DNA from: an uncultured Castellaniella sp.
Lineage (GTDB): Bacteria > Pseudomonadota > Gammaproteobacteria > Burkholderiales > Burkholderiaceae_B
Length of the DNA stretch: 64,000 nt
Reading direction: 5' to 3'
Assembly: GCF_937988725.1 (NCBI RefSeq)
Contig: NZ_CALKHS010000010.1
Location: 62,001-126,000, forward strand
The position numbers and the translations under genes were made by a program. This document shows, piece by piece, positions 26,831-35,800 of this stretch. Position 1 is the stretch's first letter. Each line of letters opens with the position of its first letter. Under the pieces are notes generated by a model. That model was not told the origin of the DNA, made no database searches, and saw nothing but the letters and a program-made list of their open reading frames with translations.

Positions 26831-28225
26831 GTGCGATCCAGTATCACCTTCAAGTTGTTTCTGGCGATCCTGGCGACGTGCATCGCCGTGGCGCTGGCCA
26901 TGGGGGTCGCGGTGCGGGTCAGTTTCGACAGCGGTTTCGACGATTACGTCCAGGAGCGCGAGCATCAGCGCCTGGAGGCGCTGGCCCAGTTGCTGGCGAC
27001 GGACTATACGGAATCCGGCAGCTGGGAATTCCTGTCGGACCGGCGAGACCGCTGGTGGCGCAGCTTGCGGCTGTCGCGGCGCGACCTGCCCGAGGACCGC
27101 GGCCACGGAGGCCCGCCGCTGCGGGTGACGCTGGTGGACGGCCAGGGCGACTGGCTGGCGGGGCCCCGGGTGCCGACCGATGCCGATGCCCGCGGCCTGC
27201 GCCGCGTCCCGATCGAGGCCCAGGGGCGCACCGTGGGGTGGCTGCTGGCGCCGCCGCTCATGCCCCGCGTGGTGAATGACGACATCGATCAGCGGTTCCA
27301 GTCCCGGCAACTGCGGGCGACCTGGGTGATCGTCGGCCTGTCCGTGCTGCTGGCGGCCCTGGTCAGCCTGCTGCTGGCCCGGATCCTGCTGGTGCCGGTG
27401 CGCCGCCTGGCCCAGGCCACGCACCGGCTGGCCAGCGGCGATTACCGGACGCGGGTGCGGGTGGGGGCGCTGGACGAACTGGGCCGGCTGGCGCGGGATT
27501 TCAACCGCCTGGCCCATAGCCTGGAGCGCCATGAGCGATGGCGGCGCGAATTGATGGCCGACGTCTCGCACGAATTGCGCACGCCGCTGGCGGTGCTGCG
27601 CGGCGAGATCGAGGCGCTGCAGGACGGCCTGCGGCCTCTGGATCAGGCGGCGCTGTCTTCGCTGGCGCACGAAGTCGCGCATCTGAGCGGCCTGATCAAC
27701 GATCTGTACGAACTGTCGCTGGCCGATGCCGGAGCCCTGACGTATCACATGGACACCGTGGATCTGAGCGCGGTGGTCATTCAGGCCGTGGACGCCGTGC
27801 GGGATCGTTTCGACCGCCATGGCCTGACGCTGGACGTGCAGGTGGCGCCGGGGCTGACCATGCAGGGCGACGTGCGGCGCCTGTCCCAGCTGGTGGGCAA
27901 TCTTCTGGAAAACAGCCTGCGCTATACCGACAGCCCGGGCCGGGTGCGGGTGCGCGCCGTCCGCCGGGATGGCGATCTGCTGCTGGAGGTCGCGGATACG
28001 GCGCCCGGCGTCGGCCCCGAACACCTGCCTCGTCTGTTCGAACGTCTGTACCGGGCGGAGGCCTCGCGCAGCCGCCAGCATGGCGGCGCCGGCCTGGGGC
28101 TGGCGATCTGCCGCCATATCGTGCAGGCGCACGACGGACGGATCAGCGCGTCGGCATCCGACCTGGGAGGCCTGTCCATCCAGGCGGTCTGGCCGGCCAA
28201 TGACATGAACGAGGAAACCGCATGA
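26831..28225 (+). CDS. baeS: Sensor histidine kinase, BaeS-like
   Basis: The 464-residue membrane kinase starts at GTG (GGAGAAATCA before it). It has one hydrophobic segment at 7-29, a periplasmic domain of about 135 residues, a second membrane segment at about 163-185, a HAMP domain and the phospho-acceptor His247 (VSHELRTPLAVL). The ATPase domain has the N box QLVGNLLENSLRY and G boxes DTAPGVG and GGAGLGLAI. The DTAPGVG and LFERLYRAEASRSR stretches match E. coli BaeS, the envelope-stress and indole/flavonoid sensor. Its stop overlaps the regulator start by four bases, in the same order as baeSR in enteric bacteria. Confidence 0.88.
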   Translation: MRSSITFKLFLAILATCIAVALAMGVAVRVSFDSGFDDYVQEREHQRLEALAQLLATDYTESGSWEFLSDRRDRWWRSLRLSRRDLPEDRGHGGPPLRVTLVDGQGDWLAGPRVPTDADARGLRRVPIEAQGRTVGWLLAPPLMPRVVNDDIDQRFQSRQLRATWVIVGLSVLLAALVSLLLARILLVPVRRLAQATHRLASGDYRTRVRVGALDELGRLARDFNRLAHSLERHERWRRELMADVSHELRTPLAVLRGEIEALQDGLRPLDQAALSSLAHEVAHLSGLINDLYELSLADAGALTYHMDTVDLSAVVIQAVDAVRDRFDRHGLTLDVQVAPGLTMQGDVRRLSQLVGNLLENSLRYTDSPGRVRVRAVRRDGDLLLEVADTAPGVGPEHLPRLFERLYRAEASRSRQHGGAGLGLAICRHIVQAHDGRISASASDLGGLSIQAVWPANDMNEETA

Positions 28226-28905
28226 ACATTCTTGTCGTCGAAGACGAACCCAAGCTGGCCGAGGTCCTGCGCACGTACCTGGAAGCGGCCGGCTATGCCG
28301 TCCGCTGGGTGGACGACGGCCTGCGGGTCATGGACGTGGTGGCGGAATGGGCGCCCGATCTGGTGCTGCTGGACCTGATGCTGCCGGGGCGCGACGGCCT
28401 GGATGTCTGCCGCGACATCCGGGCGAAGACCCGCATCCCGGTGATCATGGTGACGGCCCGCACCGAGGAAATCGACCGCCTGCTGGGCCTGGAGCTGGGG
28501 GCCGACGACTACATCTGCAAGCCCTACAGCCCCCGCGAGGTCGTGGCCCGGGTGCGGGCCGTGCTGCGGCGCTTCGAGGCGCCGGCGCCCGCCGCGACGT
28601 CGGCTTCGGGGCTGGTGATCCAGGCCGACGCCTGGCAGGCGAGCCTGGACGGCGTGGCCCTGGATCTGACGCCGGTCGAATTCCGGCTGCTGGCCCTGCT
28701 GGCCAGCCAGCCGGGCCGGATCTTCACCCGCGACCAGGTGCTGGACGGCCTGTATGACGATCATCGGGTGGTCACCGACCGCACCGTGGACAGCCATGTG
28801 AAGAATCTGCGCCGCAAGCTGGCCGAGGTGCGCCCCGACGACGATCTGATCCGCTCCGTGTACGGAGTCGGGTATCGTCTGGACCTGCCCGTCGGCGCCT
28901 CGTGA
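28222..28905 (+). CDS. baeR: OmpR-family response regulator, BaeR-like
   Basis: The 227-residue response regulator has a receiver domain with phospho-acceptor Asp51 (LVLLDLMLPG), acidic residues Glu7/Asp8 and Lys in YICKPYSPREVVARV. A winged-helix DNA-binding domain follows (LDLTPVEFRLLALLASQPG to RTVDSHVKNLRRKL). The phrase LLGLELGADDYICKPYSPRE is the same as E. coli BaeR apart from one residue, to the extent I recall it. It is coupled to the kinase gene. Likely targets nearby are the divergent ABC exporter and the Spy-like gene 2.4 kb downstream; in E. coli BaeR controls spy and mdtABCD. Confidence 0.9.
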   Translation: MNILVVEDEPKLAEVLRTYLEAAGYAVRWVDDGLRVMDVVAEWAPDLVLLDLMLPGRDGLDVCRDIRAKTRIPVIMVTARTEEIDRLLGLELGADDYICKPYSPREVVARVRAVLRRFEAPAPAATSASGLVIQADAWQASLDGVALDLTPVEFRLLALLASQPGRIFTRDQVLDGLYDDHRVVTDRTVDSHVKNLRRKLAEVRPDDDLIRSVYGVGYRLDLPVGAS

Positions 28906-28909
28906 CGCC

Positions 28910-28941
28910 GCAAAGCCCCGGATGGCGGTCCGGGGCTTTGC
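28910..28941 (+). terminator. Strong hairpin terminator between baeR-like and tsdA-like genes
   Basis: A perfect 13-bp stem, GCAAAGCCCCGGA/TCCGGGGCTTTGC with a 6-base loop, starts 5 bases after the regulator stop. It has no long T run but a CTTTGCC end. It lies 12 bases before the convergent cytochrome stop and may act on both strands. Confidence 0.65.
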
Positions 28942-28952
28942 CGGGTTCCCGA

Positions 28953-29885
28953 TTACCGGGCTTTGGCGCCGTGGCCCGTCAGGCGTCCGCCGGGCGGCGT
29001 CGATTCCGATCCCAGCACTGTGCCGTTGATCTTCTTGCCGTACAGGTCGTTCTTGCCGCCGTGATGGTCCTTGATCGTGGCCTGCAGGTCGCCCTTGTAG
29101 CGCGGGTCCTGGGGACGTTCGTGGGCATTCATGAAATACGCCACGTCCCAGGCCTGCTGTTCGTTGAGGCTGCCGCCCCGGCTGAGCGGCATGTTGGCGT
29201 GGATGAAGGCGGCCGCCGTGCTGACGGAATGCATGCCGGCGCCCCAGTTGAAGGAATCGTCCCCCCACAGGGCGGGGAACACCATGCGGCCGGTGGCGTC
29301 GTGCTGGCCTTGTCCTTGCGCGCCGTGGCACAGGGCGCACTGCTCTTCGAAGACTTTCTGGCCGCGCACATAGTCCGCCGGCTGGGCCGGCTCGGCCAGC
29401 GCGGGGAAGCCCTGTCCGGCCAGCTTGACCCCGGTGGGGGCGCCCTGGGCCATCCAGTACATATAGCTTTCCAGGTCGACGATGGTGTCGCTGTCCGCCG
29501 GCGGCATCTTGCCGTTCATGCTGTACTGGAAGCAGCCTTGCAGGCGTTCGGCCAGCGTGTTGACGTGTCCGTTCTTCGAGCGGTACGCGGGATACAGCAC
29601 GTAGGCGGCCCACAAGGGAGAGGCGTCGGCCTGGCGGCCCGCGTCCATGTGGCAGCTGGAGCAGTTCAAGGAATTGCCGACGTAGTCCCCGGCGAATTTC
29701 CCGGTGTGCAGGAAGATGTCCTGGCCGCGCCGCACGGCGTCGCCGAAAGGCCCGTCGGGGATCGTATCGGCGGGCGGCGGCGTGAAGTGCGGCGCGGGGT
29801 CGGCTGCGCGGGCGGGCTGGGAGGCCAGGATGGCGGCGCCGGCCAGAGCGCTTGCAAGCCGCAGGCAAAGAGACGTCGGTTTCAT
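28953..29885 (-). CDS. tsdA: Diheme cytochrome c, thiosulfate dehydrogenase TsdA-like
   Basis: The 310-residue secreted diheme cytochrome has a signal peptide of about 27 residues ending ARA. Heme sites are CSSCH (75-79) and CALCH (183-187). The stretch HVNTLAERLQGCFQYSMNGK is characteristic of TsdA. Cys118 sits 39 residues after the first heme His, the spacing I recall for the unusual distal Cys ligand of heme 1 in Allochromatium TsdA. TsdA joins two thiosulfate molecules to tetrathionate (or the reverse) in the periplasm. Its start overlaps the stop of the tsdB-like gene, the known tsdBA order. A C-terminal tail of about 50 residues (HHGGKNDLYGKKI onwards) has no recognised role. Confidence 0.85.
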   Translation of the reverse strand: MKPTSLCLRLASALAGAAILASQPARAADPAPHFTPPPADTIPDGPFGDAVRRGQDIFLHTGKFAGDYVGNSLNCSSCHMDAGRQADASPLWAAYVLYPAYRSKNGHVNTLAERLQGCFQYSMNGKMPPADSDTIVDLESYMYWMAQGAPTGVKLAGQGFPALAEPAQPADYVRGQKVFEEQCALCHGAQGQGQHDATGRMVFPALWGDDSFNWGAGMHSVSTAAAFIHANMPLSRGGSLNEQQAWDVAYFMNAHERPQDPRYKGDLQATIKDHHGGKNDLYGKKINGTVLGSESTPPGGRLTGHGAKAR

Positions 29886-30589
29886 GGTTGGGCTCCGGTG
29901 GAGGCGGTCTGGGGCAGACCGGCGAAATACGTGGCGACGGCTTCGATCTGCGCGTCGTCCAGCCGTTTGGCGATGCCGCCCATCAGTTCGCCCGGCCCGT
30001 CGGGACGCTGCCCCTGGCGCCAGAGCTTGAATTGTTCGACGATGTAGGTCTTGCTCAGGCCGGCGATGGCGGGGAAGCGTTCGCCCACGCCCACGCCGCC
30101 CGCGGCGTGGCACTGGGTACAGGCGGGCACCTGCCTGGACCAGTCGCCGCGATTGGCCAGCCAGGCGCCGGCATCTTTGGCGTCGGGGTAGGTCTGGGCC
30201 AGGGCGGACAGCTTGGCCGGGTCCCAGGGGGAAGGCAGGGACACGATATAGGCCGTCACGGCCTGTCGCTGCTGGGCCGAGAGCGCCGAGGCGATCGGCT
30301 TCATGATGGCGTTCTGCCGGCCGCCATCGGCCAGCGATTGCAGTTGTTCCCGCAGGTAGGCAGCGCCCTGGCCCGCCAGGTAGGGGAAATTGGCGGCTGC
30401 GGAGCCTTCGCCCTGCGCGCCGTGACAGGCCAGGCAGGCCGGGGCGCCTTCGATGCCCTGGGTGTAGATCTTTTTGCCCTGATCCAACAGTGCGTCGGCC
30501 TGGGCAGTGGACAAGGCGGATAAAGTCAGGCAACCTGCCAGAAGGGACTTCCATCCCGGGACCGACCTGGGTCCGTGGCGTGTATTCAT
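29882..30589 (-). CDS. tsdB: Diheme cytochrome c4-type electron acceptor, TsdB-like
   Basis: The 235-residue secreted protein has a signal peptide of about 31 residues (ending AQA) and two c-type heme motifs, CLACH (52-56) and CTQCH (157-161). The two similar cytochrome folds are the cytochrome c4 layout. Encoded directly before the TsdA-like protein with a four-base overlap, it is probably the physiological electron partner that carries electrons from thiosulfate to an oxidase, as in tsdBA systems. GAGGAAG lies before the ATG. Without this context it would be called cytochrome c4. Confidence 0.87.
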   Translation of the reverse strand: MNTRHGPRSVPGWKSLLAGCLTLSALSTAQADALLDQGKKIYTQGIEGAPACLACHGAQGEGSAAANFPYLAGQGAAYLREQLQSLADGGRQNAIMKPIASALSAQQRQAVTAYIVSLPSPWDPAKLSALAQTYPDAKDAGAWLANRGDWSRQVPACTQCHAAGGVGVGERFPAIAGLSKTYIVEQFKLWRQGQRPDGPGELMGGIAKRLDDAQIEAVATYFAGLPQTASTGAQP

Positions 30590-30632
30590 GCTGCTTCCTC
30601 GGTGTCGTATGGGGTGTCCTATATGTCTCCAC

Positions 30633-30638
30633 ATTATA
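30633..30638 (-). promoter_or_regulatory. Candidate -10 box of the tsdBA operon
   Basis: On the minus strand this reads TATAAT, with TTAATG 17 bases further upstream as a poor -35. The start would fall about 37 bases before the tsdB ATG. The weak -35 suggests help from an activator. Confidence 0.35.
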
Positions 30639-30701
30639 AGCATGGACATTTTTGTCATTAAGCAGCGGATGATCGGGTTGCTCCGCCCGCCGGAACGCGC
30701 C

Positions 30702-31205
30702 ATGGCGCGGCTGGCCGCTGCGGCGCGCCTGTGGCTGGCAGCGGGGCTGGCCGCCCTCCTGGCGGCTTGCGCCGGGCCGGCCGGGCCCGGACACTCGGCC
30801 CGGACGCTGTCGCCGATCAATCCTGCCCAGCGCACCGAAGTCGTGATGACGGCGCTCAGCCTGCTGGACACCCAATATCGCTACGGCAGCGCCCGTCCCA
30901 CCCGGGGTTTCGATTGCAGCGGCCTGGTCAAATACGTGTTCGCCACGGCGACGCATACGGCGCTGCCGCACAACACCGACCAGATCGCACAGCTGAGCCG
31001 GCCGGTTTCCCGCAGCCGGCTGCAGCCGGGCGATCTGGTGTTCTTCAATACGCTGGGCCAGCCCAATTCCCACATGGGCATCTACCTGGGGGATGGCCGG
31101 TTCATCAATGCCCCTTCCTCGGGGGGACAAGTGCGCGTCGATTCCCTGGATAGTCCCTATTACCGCAAGCATTTCCAGTCGGTGGGGACTTTGTTCAGCG
31201 GATGA
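30702..31205 (+). CDS. NlpC/P60-family lipoprotein, cell-wall peptidase
   Basis: The predicted 167-residue lipoprotein has a hydrophobic signal ending LLAAC, with lipid Cys at residue 23. An NlpC/P60 cysteine peptidase domain follows: Cys72 (RGFDCSGLVKYVF), His124 (PNSHMGIYLG) and the segment LQPGDLVFFNT between them. Such enzymes cut stem-peptide bonds in peptidoglycan (Spr/MepS and NlpC type). The start is uncertain: in-frame ATGs at 30642 and 30669 also exist; 30702 gives the best lipoprotein signal. It is divergent from tsdB. Confidence 0.88.
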   Translation: MARLAAAARLWLAAGLAALLAACAGPAGPGHSARTLSPINPAQRTEVVMTALSLLDTQYRYGSARPTRGFDCSGLVKYVFATATHTALPHNTDQIAQLSRPVSRSRLQPGDLVFFNTLGQPNSHMGIYLGDGRFINAPSSGGQVRVDSLDSPYYRKHFQSVGTLFSG

Positions 31206-31224
31206 GCGCCCGCCCATAAGGAAA

Positions 31225-31242
31225 AGGCCCCCGGAGGGGCCT
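31225..31242. terminator. Hairpin terminator, best suited to the leftward Spy-like gene
   Basis: AGGCCCC/GGGGCCT with a four-base loop lies between convergent stops. Read leftward it is followed by TTTTCC, so it is a credible intrinsic terminator for the minus-strand gene. It may also help end the lipoprotein transcript. Confidence 0.6.
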
Positions 31243-31268
31243 GCGAAGCGGGAACGGCGCGCGGACGA

Positions 31269-31766
31269 TCAGGATTTCGTCATCTTGGCTTCGCCCTTGT
31301 CCTTGCGCTGCTGATGGCGTTCCGCCAGTTGCTGGCGCTGTTCCGGCGTCAGCACGGCGCGGATCTGCGCCATGGACTGCGCCCGCAGCAGGGCCAGCTG
31401 GCCTTGGGCCTGACCCAGGGCGTCGGCGGCCTGCTTGGCCTTGGCGGCGTCGAAGGAATCAGAGCGGCCCAGATCGCGCAGCGTGCCGGCGGCGGCCTTC
31501 AGGGCCTTTTTCTGGTCATAGACGGCCTGTTCCTGGTCGTGGCGGATCTTGAAGATCTGGTCCTGCTGGTCCTGGCTGAGGTCCAGGCCGCGCAGCCAGC
31601 GGTCGCCGTGGTGTCCGCGCATCTGGTGGCCTTGATGGCCGGCCCATTGATGGGCGCGCATGCCGTCGGCTTGCGGGCCGGGGGCCGCGCTGGCGGCCAG
31701 CGGCGCGGCGAGGATGGCGGCGGCCAGGGCCAGGGCGGAAAGAGAGCGGGGAGCGTGGATCGTCAT
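31269..31766 (-). CDS. Periplasmic Spy/CpxP-family chaperone-like protein
   Basis: The protein has 165 residues with a signal peptide of about 28 residues (LAASAA). The mature part is highly charged and helical. A His-rich start (HQWAGHQGHQMRGHHGD) is followed by two LTxxQ-type motifs, LDLSQDQQDQI and LTPEQRQQLAERH, the hallmark of the CpxP/Spy family. These dimeric cradle-shaped proteins protect envelope proteins and are made under envelope stress; spy is a BaeR and CpxR target in E. coli. Three TGAA elements lie about 80-105 bases upstream, which could be a response-regulator site. The His-rich part may bind metal, as in Spy/CpxP/ZraP relatives. Confidence 0.85.
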   Translation of the reverse strand: MTIHAPRSLSALALAAAILAAPLAASAAPGPQADGMRAHQWAGHQGHQMRGHHGDRWLRGLDLSQDQQDQIFKIRHDQEQAVYDQKKALKAAAGTLRDLGRSDSFDAAKAKQAADALGQAQGQLALLRAQSMAQIRAVLTPEQRQQLAERHQQRKDKGEAKMTKS

Positions 31767-31848
31767 AATCGGTGTCCTTCTGATGAGCCGGACCGGGGTG
31801 GTGCGGCGATGGAGACAGATTACGGACGGACTGCGGCGCAACCGTGGA

Positions 31849-31870
31849 TGAAATGTGAAAAAAGTATGAA
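31849..31870. promoter_or_regulatory. Candidate response-regulator direct repeats upstream of the Spy-like gene
   Basis: TGAA occurs at 31849, 31856 and 31867 in an AT-rich patch; the last two are 11 bases apart, the helical spacing used by OmpR-type regulators. It lies about 80-105 bases before the Spy-like start. BaeR binding is a guess. Confidence 0.25.
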
Positions 31871-31890
31871 TCCGCCCGGAGCCCGGGCGT

Positions 31891-31912
31891 GGGTGCGGGT
31901 GCGGGTGCGGGG
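31891..31912 (+). repeat. GGGTGC tandem repeat forming a canonical G-quadruplex motif inside a hairpin
   Basis: Three GGGTGC units are followed by GGGG, giving four G runs with three-base loops. Flanking arms GCCCGGG (31881-31887) and CCCGGGC (31914-31920) are complementary, so the G-rich part would sit in the loop. The site is between the yggS stop and the Spy-like gene start. Confidence 0.5.
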
Positions 31913-31948
31913 CCCCGGGCGGCGCGGATCGGCCGCCCGCGCGGCGGT

Positions 31949-32734
31949 TCATTTCGCCTGGGCGCCTTCGGGCCAATAGTAGCTGTCGGGCAGCGCCCGC
32001 GATCCGAAGATCGCCTGGCCCACGCGCACGGTGGTGGCGCCTTCCTCGATGGCCCATTCGAAGTCTCCCGACATGCCCATCGACAGTTCGGCGAAGGCGT
32101 CGCCCTGGGGCGCGTCCTGGCGCAGCCGGTCGCGCAGATCGCGCAGCAGCACGAAGCAGGGGCGCACGTGGCTCTCGTCGGAGGAAAACAGCGCCAGCGT
32201 CATCAGGCCGCGCACCCGCAAGCTGCCGTAGGCGGGCAGGGCGCGGGCGAAATCCAGGACCTGGTCGGGAGCCAGTCCGAATTTGCTGTCCTCGTTCGAG
32301 GTGTTCACCTGCACGAAGACGTCCAGGCTGCGGCCTTCTTCCTGCAGCCTGCGGTCCAGGGCCTCGGCCACGCGCAGATTGTCCAGGGCCTGGAATTCCT
32401 GCGCGAACCGGGCCACGAATTTGGCCTTGTTGGTCTGCAGGTGGCCGATGACGGCCCAGCGCAGGTCCGTCAGGTCGTTCATGGTTTCCCATTTGCCGTA
32501 GGCTTCCTGCACCTTGTTTTCTCCCAGGAGCCGGCAGCCCGCCGCATAGGCCATGCGGATGCGGGATTCATCCACCGTCTTGCTGACCGGCAGCAGGCGC
32601 ACGTCGGCGGGATCGCGGCCCGCGCGGGCGCAGGCGGCGTCGATCCTGTGTCGGATATCGGCCAGGTTGGCCTGGATTTCTTCCTGGGATGATGCCGTCT
32701 GGTAGGCCGGACGGATCGGGGGGACAGCGCTCAT
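31949..32734 (-). CDS. yggS: Pyridoxal phosphate homeostasis protein, YggS/PROSC family
   Basis: The 261-residue cytoplasmic single-domain PLP-binding barrel protein keeps free PLP low and affects amino-acid and 2-oxo-acid balance. PLP Lys52 lies in RLLPVSKTVDE. Other family marks are LLGENKVQEAYGK, WAVIGHLQTNKAKF, VQVNTSNEDSKFGL and the phosphate-binding end SMGMSGDFEWAIEEGATTVRVG. The N-terminus is about 20 residues longer than E. coli YggS. The ATG at 32734 was preferred to one 16 codons upstream. It is divergent from recC, with 129 bases between. Confidence 0.93.
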   Translation of the reverse strand: MSAVPPIRPAYQTASSQEEIQANLADIRHRIDAACARAGRDPADVRLLPVSKTVDESRIRMAYAAGCRLLGENKVQEAYGKWETMNDLTDLRWAVIGHLQTNKAKFVARFAQEFQALDNLRVAEALDRRLQEEGRSLDVFVQVNTSNEDSKFGLAPDQVLDFARALPAYGSLRVRGLMTLALFSSDESHVRPCFVLLRDLRDRLRQDAPQGDAFAELSMGMSGDFEWAIEEGATTVRVGQAIFGSRALPDSYYWPEGAQAK

Positions 32735-32863
32735 GGACAGCCTCGGGTGATGCGGTATGAAATCTCTCAAGGATACCCTCAATTGCCGCCCGGGGCCCGG
32801 GCGCGCCGCTGGATTTGCGGCGCGGATCCCGTATCATGCTGCTGTTGAGGACGGGAGGTGCGA

Positions 32864-35800
32864 ATGGGGGAATCGGCGGCGGAACTGATGCCTGGCCTGG
32901 TGCTGGTGCACGGCAACCGGGCCGAACAGTTGCGCGACGTCCTGGTGGCCTGGATGCGGCACAGCCCGCTGGCCCCGCTGGAAAACGAATGCCTGCTGGT
33001 CCACAGCAACGGCATCGCCCAGTGGCTGCGCCTGGCGCTGGCCCGGGACGAGCACGGCGGCGTCGCGGCGGCCCTGGATTTCCTGCTGCCCTCGCGTTTC
33101 ATGTGGCAGGCCTATCGCAGCGTGCTGGGGGCCGGCGCCGTGCCCGAGGACTCCCCTCTGGACAAGAACGCCCTGGTCTGGCGCCTGATGCGGCTGTTGC
33201 CCGCCGTGCTGGACCGGCCCGAATATGCGGTGCTGCAGCAGTTCCTGGCCGACGACGCCGACGTGCGCAAGCGCCATCAGCTGGCGAGCCGGCTGGCGGA
33301 CCTGTTCGACCAGTACCAGGTCTACCGGGCCGACTGGCTGCAGGCCTGGTCCGAAGGCCGCGCCGCGCTGCCCGATGGCCGCGGCCAGGCGCCGGAACTG
33401 CCGGCCACGCAGGCCTGGCAGGCCCACCTGTGGCGCGCCCTGCTCGACGACCTGCGCGACCGGGCCGGCGATGCGGCGGGGCGGGGCGCGGGTTTCGTCG
33501 GCCGCGCCGCCATCCACGAAGCGTTCATGAGCAAGGTCCTGGCGGCCGATGCCGCGGATCGCCCCGCCGGCCTGCCGCGCCGCATCCTGGTGTTCGGCAT
33601 TTCCGCCATGCCGCGCCAGACCTTCGAGGCCCTGGCGGGCCTGTCGCGCTGGGTGCAGATCCTGGTCTGCGTCCATAATCCCTGCGCCCATTACTGGGCG
33701 GACATCCTGGGCGACCGGGATCTGCTGCGGGCGCGCTTTCGCCGCCAGGCCCGCCGGCCGGGCATGCCCGACGTCCTGGACGACGCGGCCCTGCACCAGC
33801 AGACGCATCCGTTGCTGGCGTCCTGGGGGCGCCAGGGGCGCGACTACATCGGCATGCTCGACGATTTCGACGATCCCGCCCAGCGAGCCCGCTGGGACCC
33901 GCATTTCGCGATCCTCCACCGGCGCATCGACGCCTTCGAGGCCGTGCCGGGCGCGAGTCTGCTGGCGCAGCTGCAGGACGACATCCGCGACCTGCGGCCG
34001 CTGTCCGAAACCCGTGAACTCTGGCCGGCGGCGGACCCCCTGCGCGACGAGTCCATCCGCTTCCAGGTCGCCCACAGCGCCCAGCGCGAGGTCGAGATCC
34101 TGCAGGACCAGCTGCTGGCGGCTTTCCAGGCCGACCCCACGCTGCAGCCGCGCGACGTCATCGTGATGGTGCCCGACATCGAGGCCTATGCGCCGCACAT
34201 CCAGGCCGTGTTCGGCCTGTACGGTCCGCGCGACTGGCGCCACATTCCGTATGCGCTGGCGGATCGCAGCTCGCGCCGCGCCGACCCGCTGGTGATCGTG
34301 CTGGAACAGCTGCTGTCGCTGCCGCGCCTGCGCCTGGGCATCAACGAAGTCCTGGAGTGGCTGGAAGTGCCCGCCTTGCGGCAGCGCTTCGGAATCGCCG
34401 CCGAGGATCTGCCCCTGCTGCAGGTCTGGGCCCGGGAATCCCAGATCCGCTGGGGACTGCATGCGGATCATCGGGCGGCGTTCGAACTGGACCAGAGCCC
34501 GCAGGCGGCGCATCGCCATACCTGGGACTTCGGCCTGCGGCGCATGCTGCTGGGATACGCGGCCGGCGCCGACGCGCCCGCCTGGCGGGACATCGAGCCG
34601 TATGACGAGCCCGCCGGGCTGCAGGCCGCCGTCCTGGGCGGGCTGGCCCATTTCCTGGATACCCTGGACCACTACTGGCGGCGGCTGAGCGAACCGGCTC
34701 CTCCGGCGCACTGGGGCGGCTGCCTGCAGGCCCTGCTGGATGATTTCTTCACGCCGGATCAGGATGCCGACGCCCTGGTCCTGAACCGTTTCCGCGAAGG
34801 CCTGCAGGACTGGCTGCAGCAGTGCCAGGCCGCCGATCTGCTGGAACCCTTGCCCTCGGCCATCGCGGCCGAGCATTGCCTGGGATGGCTGGATCAGGGC
34901 GGCCTGTCCCAGCGCTTCTTCGCCGGCGCCGTGACCTTCGCCACGCTGATGCCGATGCGGGCCATCCCGTTTCGCCGCGTCTGCCTGCTGGGCATGCAGG
35001 ATGGCGCTTTCCCCCGGATCCGGCCGCCGTCCGACATGGATCTCATGGCCACCCACCCCCGATCAGGCGACCGGTCGCGGCGCGAGGACGACCGCTATCT
35101 GTTCCTGGAAGCCCTGTTGTCGGCGCGCGAACAGCTGAGCATTTCCTGGGTCGGCCACAGCATCCAGGACAACGCCGAGCAGCCGCCGTCGGTGCTGGTG
35201 GCCCAGTTGCGCGAGCACCTGGACCGGGGGTGGCGCAGCGCGGACGAGAGTCCGTCGCTGGCCGAGGCGCTGACCTGCCGCCACCCCCTGCAGCCCTTCA
35301 GCCGGCGTTATTTCCCCGTGCAGCCGGCGCCGGGTCCGCAGGGGCTGTTCACCTATGCCGTCGAATGGCGCGCCGCGCAGCTGTCGGCCGCCGGGCAGGC
35401 GCCGGCTCCGATGGACGCGCCGACGGTCCTGTCGCCGCCGGCGCCCTCCGAGGCGCCTCTGACCCTGGGTCGCCTCGGCGCCTTCCTGGCGCATCCCATT
35501 CGGCATTTCTTCCAGCAGCGCCTGCAGATCAGCTTCCGGGACGCCGTCTCGGCGCTCGACGAGGACGAACCCTACGTGCTCGATCAGCTCGAACGCTGGC
35601 GCGCATGCCAGGAATTGATGGACGCGGCCGCGGCGGCGCAGAGCGGCATCGCGCAACAGGAGGCCCGGCAGGACGTCCTGGCGGCCCGGATCGGAGAGGC
35701 CGTCGAACAGGGGCTGCAGCGTCTGCGGCGCCGCGGCGACCTGGTGGACGGGGCGCTGGGCCGCGTGGCGGCCGAGGCCTTGCGCCGCACCCTGGACCAG

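Noticed and set aside
28953..31217. 754-residue minus-strand frame that runs through tsdB and upstream
   Set aside because: Only its last 310 residues are a real protein (TsdA-like). The upstream part is out of frame with tsdB and antisense to the NlpC lipoprotein.
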